From: CAVVYJ01 sp963752495
Lineage (GTDB): Bacteria > Pseudomonadota > Gammaproteobacteria > Burkholderiales > Methylophilaceae
Direction: 5' to 3'
Assembly (NCBI GenBank): GCA_963752495.1
Contig: CAVVYJ010000004.1
Coordinates: 40,453 to 104,452 of the forward strand
Length of the DNA stretch: 64,000 bases
This document shows positions 8,886 to 18,675 of the stretch, in pieces (the first letter of the stretch is position 1; every line of letters starts with the position of its first letter). The position numbers were made by a program, and so were the translations under genes. The notes under the pieces are model-generated. The model had not been told where the DNA came from. It made no database searches and saw only the letters and a program-made list of their open reading frames with translations.

Positions 8886-10089
8886 TTGAGCAGCAGCCTC
8901 AATCTGGCGAATGACTTCAGGCAAAGTTGGCAGATCAGACTCGCGAATCTTTTTAAGCGGCAAAGTCACCGAGCCATCCACGCGAAATAACGTGCCGCTG
9001 CAATCCAAACCAGGCGTGGCAATGGGGATAAAGACATCAGGCGTTTGTTTAAATTGGCTATTTGCGTTGCCTAAAACAATCAGCGGTACATTGTTTTTTT
9101 GTGGGCTTTTTTGTGGTAATTTTTCTGCATTAAAACTGTTAACCCAAACAACTGCGTCCGGTGATGTTTCTTCTGTCTTGAGTATCTGGCCGTTTAGCCA
9201 AACGTTTGTGTAATTGGTGCTGGTGTCGCCATCCGAGCCACCAAGCGGTAAGCCGGCTGCACGTGTCGTTTGGTTGAGTGTTGCGACAATCTGCGTGATT
9301 TGCCTAATTGCAAGTTCTGCATTTGGGAAATCCAAATCTTTTGCTACCCAAGCTAACACCGCGTATTTACTGGCTTGCAGCTTAGTTGCAAGTGCTTGTA
9401 AATCTGCAACTGCAATGCCAGCAACTTTGCGTGCTTTAAGCGATTTACCAAGTAATATGGCATGCAAAGCAGCTAAAACCTCGGGCAAATTTGCTGGCCT
9501 TGCAAGGCAATACCGATGCGGGTTTTAGGGCAGATAAATCGCCATGGCTGGTATCTAAATCTTTTCCGCCCAAATACACGATTTCGCGCATCTTGGGCTT
9601 AATAAACATCGCATTCTTAGTCCAGACAAAGCGCTCAAAAAACCGCGGGTTATGCGAGACGATATCAGTACCAATACACAGAATAATATCAGCGCGATTT
9701 TTTACCTCTGTCAGCGTAGTGGTTTGCCAGCCTGTCGCTTGCAGTACGGCCATGTTGCGCCCAGTACTGGCGTGGTTTATGTGCTCAAGCGTGGCATTGG
9801 TTTTTTGCGATAACTGGTCAAGCGCCCTAAACCCTTCAACATCCGTACTCAAGCCTGCAAAGAGTGGTTGTTTGGAACACTTTAAAATGTTGGCTGCTGC
9901 TGCGATTGCGTCTGCCAAACTTGACGTTTTTACCTTTGATTTTCGCTTGCGCGTTGCCAATGGCTTGCAAAAAAAACACTTTGCCTTTGCTGCATTGGAT
10001 TTTTTTTGGCACAACATCATCGCACAGCAAGCCCGCAGGCGGGGCAGGTTGCCGGTTGTTGTAGCTGCTGAGTTTGGTGGTTGTTTCAT
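8882..10089 (-). CDS. fhcB: Formyltransferase/hydrolase complex subunit B (several frameshifts)
   Basis: FhcB is related to the molybdopterin-type subunit of formylmethanofuran dehydrogenases and is a non-redox partner of FhcA in methylotrophs. Recognisable pieces lie in different frames: CPACG, GLLCDDVV, AIGNAQAKIKGKNV, SLADAIAAAANIL... DTSHGDLSALKP, then PEVLAALHAILLGKSL to IRQIEAAAQ. At least five frame changes are needed, most in the first 250 bp, near an 8-A and an 8-T run. The last piece runs in frame into fhcA; deleting one A at 8885-8887 would restore a TGA overlapping the fhcA ATG. The start (10089) is uncertain. Error-rich sequence is more likely than a pseudogene, because its partners survive. 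Confidence 0.75.
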
Positions 10090-10259
10090 ATAATTTAGAT
10101 TCTGCCACAGTGCATTTGCAAATGCGAACCCAATTAAAGGGCATTTAGTAGCGCAATTTTGTAGTTTACGCTAATTTCTAGTTTATAAAACGCCCTAAAA
10201 ATGTTAATATGCCGCGTTATCTAAGTCGTTAATTTTTTTATTATTTATTGGAGTTTCAC

Positions 10260-10664
10260 ATGGCAGTAGAACGTACCCTTTCCATTATCAAACCAGATGC
10301 AGTAGCAAAAAACGTCATTGGTAAAATTTATACGCGTTTTGAAAACGCTGGCTTAAAAATTGTTGCCGCAAAAATGGCGCACCTAACTCAAGCAGAAGCA
10401 GAAGGCTTTTACGCGGTGCATAAAGAGCGTCCTTTCTTTAAAGCATTGGTAGATTTTATGATTTCTGGGCCAGTAATGATTCAAGCGCTGGAAGGCGAAA
10501 ATGCAGTATTAAAGAACCGTGAGCTGATGGGCGCAACTAACCCGAAAGAAGCGGCGGCCGGCACAATCCGTGCAGATTTTGCTGAGAGCATCGATGCAAA
10601 TGCCGTGCATGGTAGCGATTCTGCAGAGAATGCTGCGATTGAAATTAAATATTTCTTCGGTTAA
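10260..10664 (+). CDS. ndk: Nucleoside-diphosphate kinase
   Basis: A 134-residue Ndk that equilibrates nucleoside tri- and diphosphate pools. RTLSIIKPDAVAKN opens the fold and the active-site His sits in NAVHGSDS, before the usual AIEIKYFF end. The ATG at 10260 is preceded by GGAG (10250-10253). An upstream in-frame TTG is not needed. It starts the ndk-rlmN-pilF-rodZ-ispG-hisS run and is divergent from fhcB. Confidence 0.95.
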   Translation: MAVERTLSIIKPDAVAKNVIGKIYTRFENAGLKIVAAKMAHLTQAEAEGFYAVHKERPFFKALVDFMISGPVMIQALEGENAVLKNRELMGATNPKEAAAGTIRADFAESIDANAVHGSDSAENAAIEIKYFFG

Positions 10665-11791
10665 TTGATTAACTTACTCGACTTTAATCAGAAACAACTC
10701 GCCGATTACTTTGCCAGTATCGGCGAGAAGCCTTTTCGTGCCAAGCAGATGATGCGCTGGATGCATCACTTTGGCGAAACCGACATCAATAATATGACGG
10801 ATATCGCCAAGACTTTGCGCGAAAAGCTGCTTACCGAAACCGAAATGAAACTACCCGATGTGCAATTGGAGCAAGTCTCTGATGACGGCACACGCAAATG
10901 GCTAATGAGTGTGAATGATAAAAGCGGCACGGATACGGCCAATAGTATCGAAACTGTTTTTATCCCCGAAGATGATCGTGGCACCTTGTGTGTTTCCAGC
11001 CAAGTGGGTTGCGCGCTGGAGTGCACGTTTTGCAGTACTGGCCGTCAAGGGTTTAACCGCAATTTAAGTGTCTCTGAAATTATTGGTCAGCTTTGGATTG
11101 CGAATAAATCGTCTACGCCAGGCCGATGGTTACGATATGTTGCCGGCCAAGTGAGCGTATTATCTCAAATGTCGTCATGATGGGTATGGGTGAGCCGCTC
11201 GCCAATTATGATAACGTGGTGACTGCTATGCAGATTATGCTCGACGACAGCGCTTATGGATTGAGTCGCCGTCGCGTGACGCTCTCTACGAGCGGGCTTG
11301 TGAATGCGATGGATAAGCTTAAGGAAGATTGTCCGGTAGCGCTGGCAGTTTCTCTACATGCGCCTAACGACGCGCTACGTGACGTGTTGGTGCCGATTAA
11401 TAAAAAATATCCAATTAAAGAACTGATGGCGGCTTGCGAGCGCTATTTGGTAAAGGCGCCGCGCGATTTTGTGACGTTTGAATATGTGATGTTAGATGGT
11501 GTCAATGATACGGTTGAACATGCGCACCAATTGCTGGAAGTGGTAAAAAACGTACCATGTAAGTTTAACTTGATTCCCTTCAACCCATTTCCTAATAGTG
11601 GTTATGAGACTTCAAAGCAATCGCATATTAGAGTGTTTCGTGATATTTTAATGCAGGCAGGCTATGTGGTGACTGTACGTAAAACCAGAGGCGATGATAT
11701 TGACGCCGCATGCGGTCAATTGGCTGGTAAAGTGTTAGATAAAACTAAACGTAGTTTAAAAAAGCAAATTCATATAGAGGCGGTTGCATGA
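10665..11791 (+). CDS. rlmN: 23S rRNA/tRNA adenine-C2 methyltransferase (frameshifted)
   Basis: RlmN is a radical SAM enzyme that methylates A2503 of 23S rRNA and A37 of some tRNAs. The first frame (10665-11180) carries FRAKQMMRWMH, IPEDDRGTLCVSSQVGC and the cluster motif CTFCSTG. The second (from about 11126) carries RIISNVVMMGMGEPLANYDN through to the end. One frame change lies between about 11100 and 11150. The start is apparently the TTG immediately after the ndk stop, which is weakly supported. The stop overlaps the pilF ATG (ATGA). Confidence 0.88.
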
Positions 11792-12552
11792 TTTCAAAGT
11801 TTAAATTTTTGTGCGTAGTTGTGTTTGTGGGTTTGCTGGTTGCATGTGCAACCGAGAAACCAGTCGGCACAGGCTCCAATGCGAATGATCCAGTGATTTC
11901 GAGCGCGCCCGTGCGCATACCAGTTGGGCTCGGCTTATTTTCAGCAAAATAAATTAGAAATTGCTCTAGATGAGTTTAATCAGGCTATTGTTATTGCGCC
12001 AAATTATGCGCTAGCTTATAACGGATTGGGTCTTGTGCAATCAGCACTGGGCCAAGATGTAGAGGCGGAGGCAAACTTTAAAAAATCGATTGAATTGCAA
12101 CCTAACAGCTCGGAATCACACAATAATTACGGTAGTTTTTTGTGTACACGCAAACGCTATGATGAGTCAATTACTCATTTTCTGGCTGCTGTAAAAAATC
12201 CACTTTATGCAACGCCTAATCTTGCTTATGCTAACGCTGGTATTTGCGCAGACCGCAAGGGAGATACAAAAAGTGCAGAGACTTATTTGAACAAAGCGTT
12301 ACAGCTTGAGCCGCTAACGCATTCTGCGGCATATCAGTTGGCAGATATTCAATTTAAACGTGGCGATGTAAAAACTGCAAAGATGACTTTGCAAAACGCT
12401 TTGGTGGCGTCGCCCAGTGCAGAAACCTCTGGCTCGGTGTTAGAATAGAGCGTATTCTTGGCGACAAAGACAACGAGGCAAGTTATGCATTGCAATTGCG
12501 TAGACAATACCCAAATTCTGAACAAACTCGCTTGTTATTAAGTGGCAAATAA
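11788..12552 (+). CDS. pilF: Type IV pilus assembly lipoprotein PilF/PilW (two frameshifts)
   Basis: A TPR lipoprotein that helps the PilQ secretin assemble in the outer membrane. The ATG at 11788, after AGAGG, starts a lipoprotein signal with lipobox LLVAC. The frame then breaks near 11925 and continues as TPR repeats (YFQQNKLEIALDEFNQAI, YNNYGSFLC-like units). A second break near 12435 leads into LGVRIERILGDKDNEASYALQLRRQ and a stop at 12552. The assembled length of about 250 residues fits the family. The position between rlmN and rodZ is the standard one. Confidence 0.8.
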
Positions 12553-12572
12553 TATCAATTCAAGGTGCTGAA

Positions 12573-13659
12573 ATGGCGCGTAAACCTAAGCAAACACAAA
12601 CAGCAACACTGAAAATGCGGAGATAAAAAACACGCTGCAGCCGCATCGGCTGAGGATTCCGTCGGAAGCTGACGCGGAGCTAGGCAATTATGCCGCAGAA
12701 TATCGCTCACGTTGCGGCGGTGCGCTGCGGGCTAGTCGTGAAAAGCTTGGTTTAACAACACAGGAAATTGCAAGCCGCTTACGGCTGAGTAATAAACAAA
12801 TCGAAGCGTTGGAGGCGGATAATTTTTCGGCACTTCCAGAGGCCACGATCGTAAAGGGGTTTATTCGTAATTACGCCAAGATACTCAAAACTCCGGCAGA
12901 GCCTTTGCTGGATGCTTATAACGTGATTGTGCCAGACAAGACTCCGCAGTCTTTTACTTTGCAGCCGAGCGTAAATATGAAAGTCTACCGAATATGAAAA
13001 ACCCAATGCAATGCGTTATGTGTTGCTGGGCTTGGCTTTGGTGTTAGGTGCTGGGGCATGGTTTTTTTATCAAAACTATGTACAAAAGCCCAGTCCAGTA
13101 TTGCCTACGGCGGATTTGGTGACAAAAGCTGATGAGCCATTGCCGGAAGTTGCTTTACCTGCAGCGGAACGGCATAACTGATGCAGCGTTACGCAATTGG
13201 AGTTACCTGAGCAGAGGTGGAGAAGTTCAGGCACCAGAAGTTGCGACTGTGGAAGTTGTTGCGTCAACACCTCAGGTAACAAGAAGCTGTCAACTCGCCG
13301 ATTGCTCCACAACCTCCGGTAACAAATGAAGTAACACCTAGCGGAGCCGTCGGCAAGTCAAGCGGTACCAATTGAAAGAGCATTAAGTGATGCAGCGGTC
13401 AGCCAGGCAGTCAGCAATGGTAAATCAAAGTTAGAGTTTAATGCTACGCAGGAAACTTGGATTAGCGTCGTGGATGCAACGGGCAAGGAGATCTATAGCA
13501 GAATTCTTTTTGCTGGTAATCGCGAAATTATTGAGGCTAAGCCGCCATTAAATATCACGATGGGTAATGCGCTTGGTACAACGCTTAGATGTCAATGGCC
13601 GTGCAGTAGAGTTGGCGCCACACACACGTACCAATGTTGCCCACGTAAAAATCGATTAA
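12573..13659 (+). CDS. rodZ: Cytoskeletal protein RodZ (several frameshifts)
   Basis: RodZ links MreB to the membrane for rod shape. Pieces in different frames give an N-terminal helix-turn-helix (LRASREKLGLTTQEIASRL, then ALPEATIVKGFIRNYAK), a transmembrane helix (YVLLGLALVLGAGAWFFY), a low-complexity Pro/Ala/Val linker and the C-terminal DUF4115 domain (TWISVVDATGKEIYS... LDVNGRAVEL), ending at 13659. At least four frame changes are required, near 12620, 12995, 13180-13370 and 13585. The last fuses the RodZ C-terminus in frame to ispG. Confidence 0.78.
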
Positions 13660-13679
13660 TTTTAAATTTCAATAGTTCA

Positions 13680-14966
13680 ATGCGCAGATCTTCGCGACAA
13701 GTCATGATAGGCCAAGTGCCAGTAGGTGGTGGCCTTTACGGGTCAACCGTTGCACCAGTTGTTGTGCAGAGCATGACCAATACGGATACCGCTGATGCGA
13801 AATCCACAATTCAGCAGGTTTTTGAGTTGTGGCAAGCAGGTTCGGAAGTCGTTCGCATTACAGTCAACTCGCCTGAAGCAGCTGCACAGGTCGCTAATAT
13901 CCGCAAGGGTCTTGACGCGATGGGTTGTGATGTGCCGCTGGTTGGCGATTTCCATTATAACGGCCACAAACTACTCGCGGCTTATCCAGATTGCGCACAA
14001 GCGCTTGCAAAATACCGCATCAATCCAGGCAATGTAGGCAAGGGCAGTAAACGCGATGAGCAATTTGCGGCGATGATTGAAACAGCGATTAAATACGAAA
14101 AATCCGTGCGTATTGGCGTTAATTGGGGGAGTTTAGACCAAGCAAAAATGGCACAAATGATGGATGACAATGCCAAGCTGGCTATACCGCTGTCGTCGGA
14201 TGCGTTGATGCGGGAAGCCTTAATTCAGTCTGCGTTAGAAAGTGCGCAACAAGCTGTGGATATTGGCTTAGATGCGAATCAAATTATCATTTCCTGCAAA
14301 GTCAGCAATGTGCAGGACTTAGTCACTGTTTATCGTGATTTAGGCGCGCGTTGTGATTATCCATTGCATTTGGGCTTAACTGAGGCGGGCATGGGGTCTA
14401 AAGGGATTGTTGCCTCTACAGCCGCGCTGGCTTTACTTCTGCAAGAAGGTATCGGCGACACGATACGCGTTTCATTAACACCTGAGCCCAATGAATCGCG
14501 CACAAAGGAAGTAGTCGTCGCGCAAGAGATTTTGCAAACAATGGGGATTCGTTCGTTTACGCCGCTTGTGACGGCATGTCCGGGTTGTGGGCGTACGACA
14601 AGCACCTATTTTCAAGAGCTTGCCATGCAGATTCAAGGATATTTGCGTACACAAATGCCACTTTGGCGCAGTGAGTATCCCGGAGTCGAGAATATGAGCG
14701 TGGCCGTGATGGGTTGTGTCGTGAATGGACCTGGCGAATCCAAGCTTGCCAATATTGGTATTAGTTTGCCTGGAACCGGTGAGACACCAGTTGCGCCGGT
14801 GTTTGTGGATGGCGAAAAAACCGTTACGTTAAAAGGTGACAATATCGCGCAGGAGTTTCAGGCGATAGTCGAAGATTATGTGCAGAAAAACTATGCTGAA
14901 GGCGGCAAGTTGCGCCAACGTGTTACAGCTAAAACTAAAACAATTTCAATTCAAGCAGTCAATTAA
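13680..14966 (+). CDS. ispG: 4-hydroxy-3-methylbut-2-en-1-yl diphosphate synthase
   Basis: IspG (GcpE) reduces MEcPP to HMBPP in the MEP isoprenoid pathway with a [4Fe-4S] cluster. The intact 428-residue protein shows RRSSRQVMIG at the start, GDFHYNGH, and the cluster cysteines in TACPGCGRT and GCVVNGPGE. I take the ATG at 13680. The frame is open further upstream only because a frameshift in rodZ joins its C-terminus to it. The stop directly abuts the hisS ATG. Confidence 0.93.
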   Translation: MRRSSRQVMIGQVPVGGGLYGSTVAPVVVQSMTNTDTADAKSTIQQVFELWQAGSEVVRITVNSPEAAAQVANIRKGLDAMGCDVPLVGDFHYNGHKLLAAYPDCAQALAKYRINPGNVGKGSKRDEQFAAMIETAIKYEKSVRIGVNWGSLDQAKMAQMMDDNAKLAIPLSSDALMREALIQSALESAQQAVDIGLDANQIIISCKVSNVQDLVTVYRDLGARCDYPLHLGLTEAGMGSKGIVASTAALALLLQEGIGDTIRVSLTPEPNESRTKEVVVAQEILQTMGIRSFTPLVTACPGCGRTTSTYFQELAMQIQGYLRTQMPLWRSEYPGVENMSVAVMGCVVNGPGESKLANIGISLPGTGETPVAPVFVDGEKTVTLKGDNIAQEFQAIVEDYVQKNYAEGGKLRQRVTAKTKTISIQAVN

Positions 14967-16245
14967 ATGGCACAAAAGATTCCGAATAATAAAATTCAGA
15001 GCATCAAAGGTTTTTACGACATCTTGCCCGATGTTACACCGCTGTGGTTTAAACTGGAAGATGCTGCTCGAAAAGTTTTGGCACAATATGGCTATAACAA
15101 TATCCGCATGCCAATAGTGGAAAACACAGATTTGTTTGTGCGTAGCGTAGGCGAGCATACGGATATCGTCGAAAAAGAGATGTATTCCTGGCGTGATGAG
15201 CTCAATGACGACAGACTCACCTTGCGTCCAGAAGGCACGGCGGGTTGTGTACGTGCGGTGGTAGAGCACAGCCTTACCTATAATGGCCCACAGCGCTTGT
15301 GGTACAACGGGGCAATGTTTCGCCATGAGAACGTGCAAAAAGGGCGTCAGCGCCAGTTTCATCAAATCGGCGCAGAAGCCTTTGGCTTCGAGTGGCCCAG
15401 ACGTAGATGCAGAGCAAATTGTCATGCTGGCTCGACTTTGGCAGATTTTGGGCATTCAAGAAGTCGAGTTGCAAATCAATAGCATTGGCGATGCAGATGA
15501 GCGCGCCGAATATCGCAAAACGCTGATTGCCTATTTTGAGCTGCATGCGGACTTGCTAGACGAAGATGCCAAACGCCGCCTGCATGCAAATCCGCTACGT
15601 ATTTTAGATAGCAAAAATCCGCGTATGCAAGCAATGATCGAAGCCGCACCTAAGTTGATGGATGTGCTTGGTGATGCAACTCGTGCGCATTTCGATGGTC
15701 TGAAAAGCAAGCTGGATGCGGCCTCTGTGCCATATAAAATCAACAATCGTTTGGTGCGTGGTTTGGATTACTATAACCGCACGGTGTTTGAATGGGTGAC
15801 CACCAAACTTGGCGCGCAAGGCACAATCGCTGCAGGTGGACGCTACGATACGCTAGTCGAGCGCTTAGGTGGCGATAACACGCCTGCCTGTGGCTTTGCA
15901 ATTGGTTTAGAGCGGGTATTTTTGCTTATGCAAGAATATGGCATAGTGGCTAAAAATGAGCTTGATGTGTATTTGGTAAACGTAGGCGAGCAAGCAGAAA
16001 AAGCGGCATTTGCAGCGGCTGAAGTCATGCGAAACTCTGGTTTGACGGTGGCTTTGCATGCTGGTGGCGGCAGTTTTAAATCGCAAATGAAAAAAGCCGA
16101 TAGAAGCGGTGCGCGATTCGCCGCGATTTTGGGCGATGACGAGGCTGCGGCGGGTGAAATCTCACTAAAGCCCTTACTGCAAGCAGGTGAGCAGATACGA
16201 TGCAAATTGAGCGAAGTGGTAACAAAAATTGGAGCGCAAAAATGA
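14967..16245 (+). CDS. hisS: Histidyl-tRNA synthetase (frameshifted)
   Basis: A class II synthetase charging tRNA-His. The first frame has IKGFYDILP, LRPEGTAGCVRA and the motif 2 region FRHENVQKGRQRQFHQIG. The second frame resumes at SGPDVDAEQIVMLARL and carries LVRGLDYYNRTVFE, AAGGRYDTLVE and the anticodon-binding domain to the end. The single frame change is near 15390, at the GFE/SGP junction. Combined length (about 425) is normal. The ATG follows the ispG stop directly and the stop overlaps the next gene (ATGA). Confidence 0.9.
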
Positions 16246-17000
16246 CCGAGAATAAGAGTTTTTTAAATTCCATGACGATTTTAGGTTTGCTGCTGGCGAT
16301 TGGCATGGCCAGTGCAGCTTTTATTTTGGGCGTGCAAGCTAAACGCGCAGTTTCTGGTCAGCAAAGTATTACAGTAAAAGGCCTAGCTGAGAAACCAATC
16401 AAGGCCGATAGTGCAGAATGGTCAATTAATATTGGCGTTACTGCTGAGACGCAAGCAGCCGCACTTGAAAAGTTAGCGATTGAGCGCAAGGTGGTTGAGG
16501 CTTTTTTAGATAAGCAAAACTTAACGGCTGAAGGCCGATCTGCAGATGTTGAAACGATTAGTCCACATTATGAAGAGATTTTTATTAAGGATACGCCGCG
16601 TCAGGTGCAGCGAGGCTTTGATGCGTATCAGAACGTTCGCGTCACTTCTAAAGATTTAGCAAAAATCACCGCTGCAAATAAGGCATTTTTGCAATTGCGT
16701 GCTGACAATCACCCTGTGACTGCGCAGCCGCCGAATTATTTGGTGAGTAATTTGGAAGAGGTGAAAATGTCATTGATTGCTGATGCAACCAAAAATGCGC
16801 GCAGTCGCGCTACCGAGTTCGTGAAACAGGATGGTGTAAAGGTGGGAGTGATGAAATCGGCTTCGCAGGGTGCTTTCTATATACTGCCTGTAGGTGGCGG
16901 TAATGAGGATACTGACAACAGTTACGGCGGCGTGTACGACAAATCTACAATTGATAAAATGGCGCGCGTCGTTGTCACCATTGTGTATAACATCGAATAA
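16242..17000 (+). CDS. SIMPL (DUF541) domain protein with an N-terminal membrane anchor
   Basis: A 252-residue protein of the SIMPL/YggE type. Residues about 11-31 are a hydrophobic anchor or uncleaved signal (ILGLLLAIGMASAAFILG), followed by an extracytoplasmic SIMPL domain starting SITVKGLAEKPIKADSAEW. YggE-like proteins have been linked to oxidative stress defence, but the biochemical role is unclear. The ATG at 16242 has GGAG at 16231-16234 and overlaps the hisS stop. Its place inside the hisS-yfgM interval is atypical. Confidence 0.75.
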   Translation: MTENKSFLNSMTILGLLLAIGMASAAFILGVQAKRAVSGQQSITVKGLAEKPIKADSAEWSINIGVTAETQAAALEKLAIERKVVEAFLDKQNLTAEGRSADVETISPHYEEIFIKDTPRQVQRGFDAYQNVRVTSKDLAKITAANKAFLQLRADNHPVTAQPPNYLVSNLEEVKMSLIADATKNARSRATEFVKQDGVKVGVMKSASQGAFYILPVGGGNEDTDNSYGGVYDKSTIDKMARVVVTIVYNIE

Positions 17001-17002
17001 TC

Positions 17003-17833
17003 ATGACCGAAATTTTAAATATCGAGAGTCTAAATGTCACGCCAAAGAGTGCGCCATCAAGATTTTTGGTAAAAAATGTTTCATTTAAGCTCTCGGCAGG
17101 CAAAACCACTTGTATCGTTGGTGAGTCTGGGAGCGGTAAAAGTCTGACTGCGCTCACGATTATGGGATTGCTTTCCCCGCAGCTCCATGCGTCAGGCAAT
17201 GTTGTTTTTCAGAGTTCTGAAATTACCAAACTCGATAATAAGGCAATGCAGAAGATACGTGGCGCAAAAATCGGTATGATTTTTCAGGAGCCTATGACCT
17301 CGCTTAACCCAGTGCTGACAGTGGGATACCAAATTGGCGAAGCACTTACCGCACACTTGGGATTAAAAGGCTTGGGTTTAAAATTGCGTGTGGAAAGTTT
17401 GCTACAGCAAGTGGGTATCCCTGTAGAACGCGCCAATAGTTATCCTGATGAGCTGTCAGGCGGGCAGCGTCAGCGTGTGATGATTGCCATGAGCATTGCT
17501 TGCGAACCTGCACTTTTGATAGCGGATGAGCCTACAACTGCATTGGATGTGACGGTGCAAGCACAAATTCTTAAATTGCTTGATGAGTTAAAAACACGCA
17601 TGAATATGGCCATGCTGTTTATTACCCACGATTTTGGCGTGGTTGCCGATATTGCTGATGATGTGATCGTGATGTTTAGAGGTGAAATTGTTGAAGCAGG
17701 CAGCAAAAAGCAGGTTTTAACTAAGCCGCAGCACCCTTACACCAAGGCTTTGCTTGCTTGCGTGCCAGATGCAGAGGGCAAGAAGCAGTTAAAACCCATC
17801 GATTACGCTTGGTTGAAGAATAAGGCGGCATAA
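17003..17833 (+). CDS. Peptide-type ABC transporter ATP-binding protein (DppD/OppD-like)
   Basis: A 276-residue nucleotide-binding subunit with Walker A GESGSGKS, Q-loop IFQEPMTSLNP, signature LSGGQRQR, Walker B LLIADEPTTALD and the switch His in FITHDFG. The C-terminal HPYTKALL is the start of the oligopeptide-family extension, which is short here. It is paired with the next ATPase (6-bp gap), as in Dpp/Opp/Yej systems, but no permease or binding-protein gene is adjacent. The substrate cannot be assigned. Confidence 0.85.
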   Translation: MTEILNIESLNVTPKSAPSRFLVKNVSFKLSAGKTTCIVGESGSGKSLTALTIMGLLSPQLHASGNVVFQSSEITKLDNKAMQKIRGAKIGMIFQEPMTSLNPVLTVGYQIGEALTAHLGLKGLGLKLRVESLLQQVGIPVERANSYPDELSGGQRQRVMIAMSIACEPALLIADEPTTALDVTVQAQILKLLDELKTRMNMAMLFITHDFGVVADIADDVIVMFRGEIVEAGSKKQVLTKPQHPYTKALLACVPDAEGKKQLKPIDYAWLKNKAA

Positions 17834-17838
17834 GCGCA

Positions 17839-18657
17839 ATGAATTCAAACGGCATTATTCTACAGGCGAATCATTTAGTTAAGGTATACACGCAGCGTAG
17901 CGGGCGTTTTGGTTTAGGGAACACAAAAATTCGCGCACTGGATGACGTGAGTGTTACGTTAAAAACAGGTTCTACGTTAGCTGTCGTGGGTGAATCTGGT
18001 AGTGGTAAGTCCACCTTAGCGCGTTGTCTGTTACAATTGCATCCTTTCGAAGGTGGCGAGGTGTTGTTTCAAGGACAAGACCTGACCAAATTAGATAACA
18101 AGGCGTTACGCGCCACTCGCAAGCACTTGCAAATGATTTTTCAGGACCCTTTTGCGTCGCTTAATCCTCGTATGAAAGTGGGCGAGATTGTAGGGGAAGG
18201 GTTGCTGATTCATGGGATTGGCAGCGCATCTGAGCAGTTGAAGAAAGTGTATCAAATGCTCGAGCGCGTCGGTTTGAATGCGGAGGATGCGCAAAAATAT
18301 CCACACCAGTTTTCTGGTGGGCAACGTCAGCGTATCGGCATAGCGCGGGCGCTGGTATTGGAACCCAAAGTAGTGGTGTGTGATGAGCCTGTTTCGGCGT
18401 TAGACGTTTCCGTGCAAGCACAGATTTTGCTCTTGCTCAAAGCGTTACAGCAAGAAATGGGGTTGAGTTATATTTTTATCACACACGATTTACGTGTAGT
18501 GCGGCATATCGCTGATGAGATGGTGGTGATGCATCAGGGTAAGATTGTAGAAGAGGGCGCGGTAACCAGCATATATAATGCGCCACGTGAAGCTTATACT
18601 CAGCAGTTATTAAACGCAATTCCAGGCAAAGGCACGATAACAAAAGTGGCTGCCTGA
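17839..18657 (+). CDS. Peptide-type ABC transporter ATP-binding protein (DppF/OppF-like)
   Basis: A 272-residue ATPase with Walker A GESGSGKSTLA, Q-loop IFQDPFASLNP, signature FSGGQRQR, Walker B VVCDEPVSALD and switch FITHDLR. It ends AYTQQLLNAIPG, the usual end of this subfamily. It forms a heterodimer-type pair with the preceding gene. The matching membrane components must be encoded elsewhere, if present. Confidence 0.85.
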   Translation: MNSNGIILQANHLVKVYTQRSGRFGLGNTKIRALDDVSVTLKTGSTLAVVGESGSGKSTLARCLLQLHPFEGGEVLFQGQDLTKLDNKALRATRKHLQMIFQDPFASLNPRMKVGEIVGEGLLIHGIGSASEQLKKVYQMLERVGLNAEDAQKYPHQFSGGQRQRIGIARALVLEPKVVVCDEPVSALDVSVQAQILLLLKALQQEMGLSYIFITHDLRVVRHIADEMVVMHQGKIVEEGAVTSIYNAPREAYTQQLLNAIPGKGTITKVAA

Positions 18658-18675
18658 TTTTTAGGACGAAAGAAA

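Noticed and set aside
9491..10093. Plus-strand frame of 200 codons opposite fhcB
   Set aside because: FhcB motifs (DTSHGDLSALKP, SLADAIAAAA) are on the minus strand; the plus frame has no family features.
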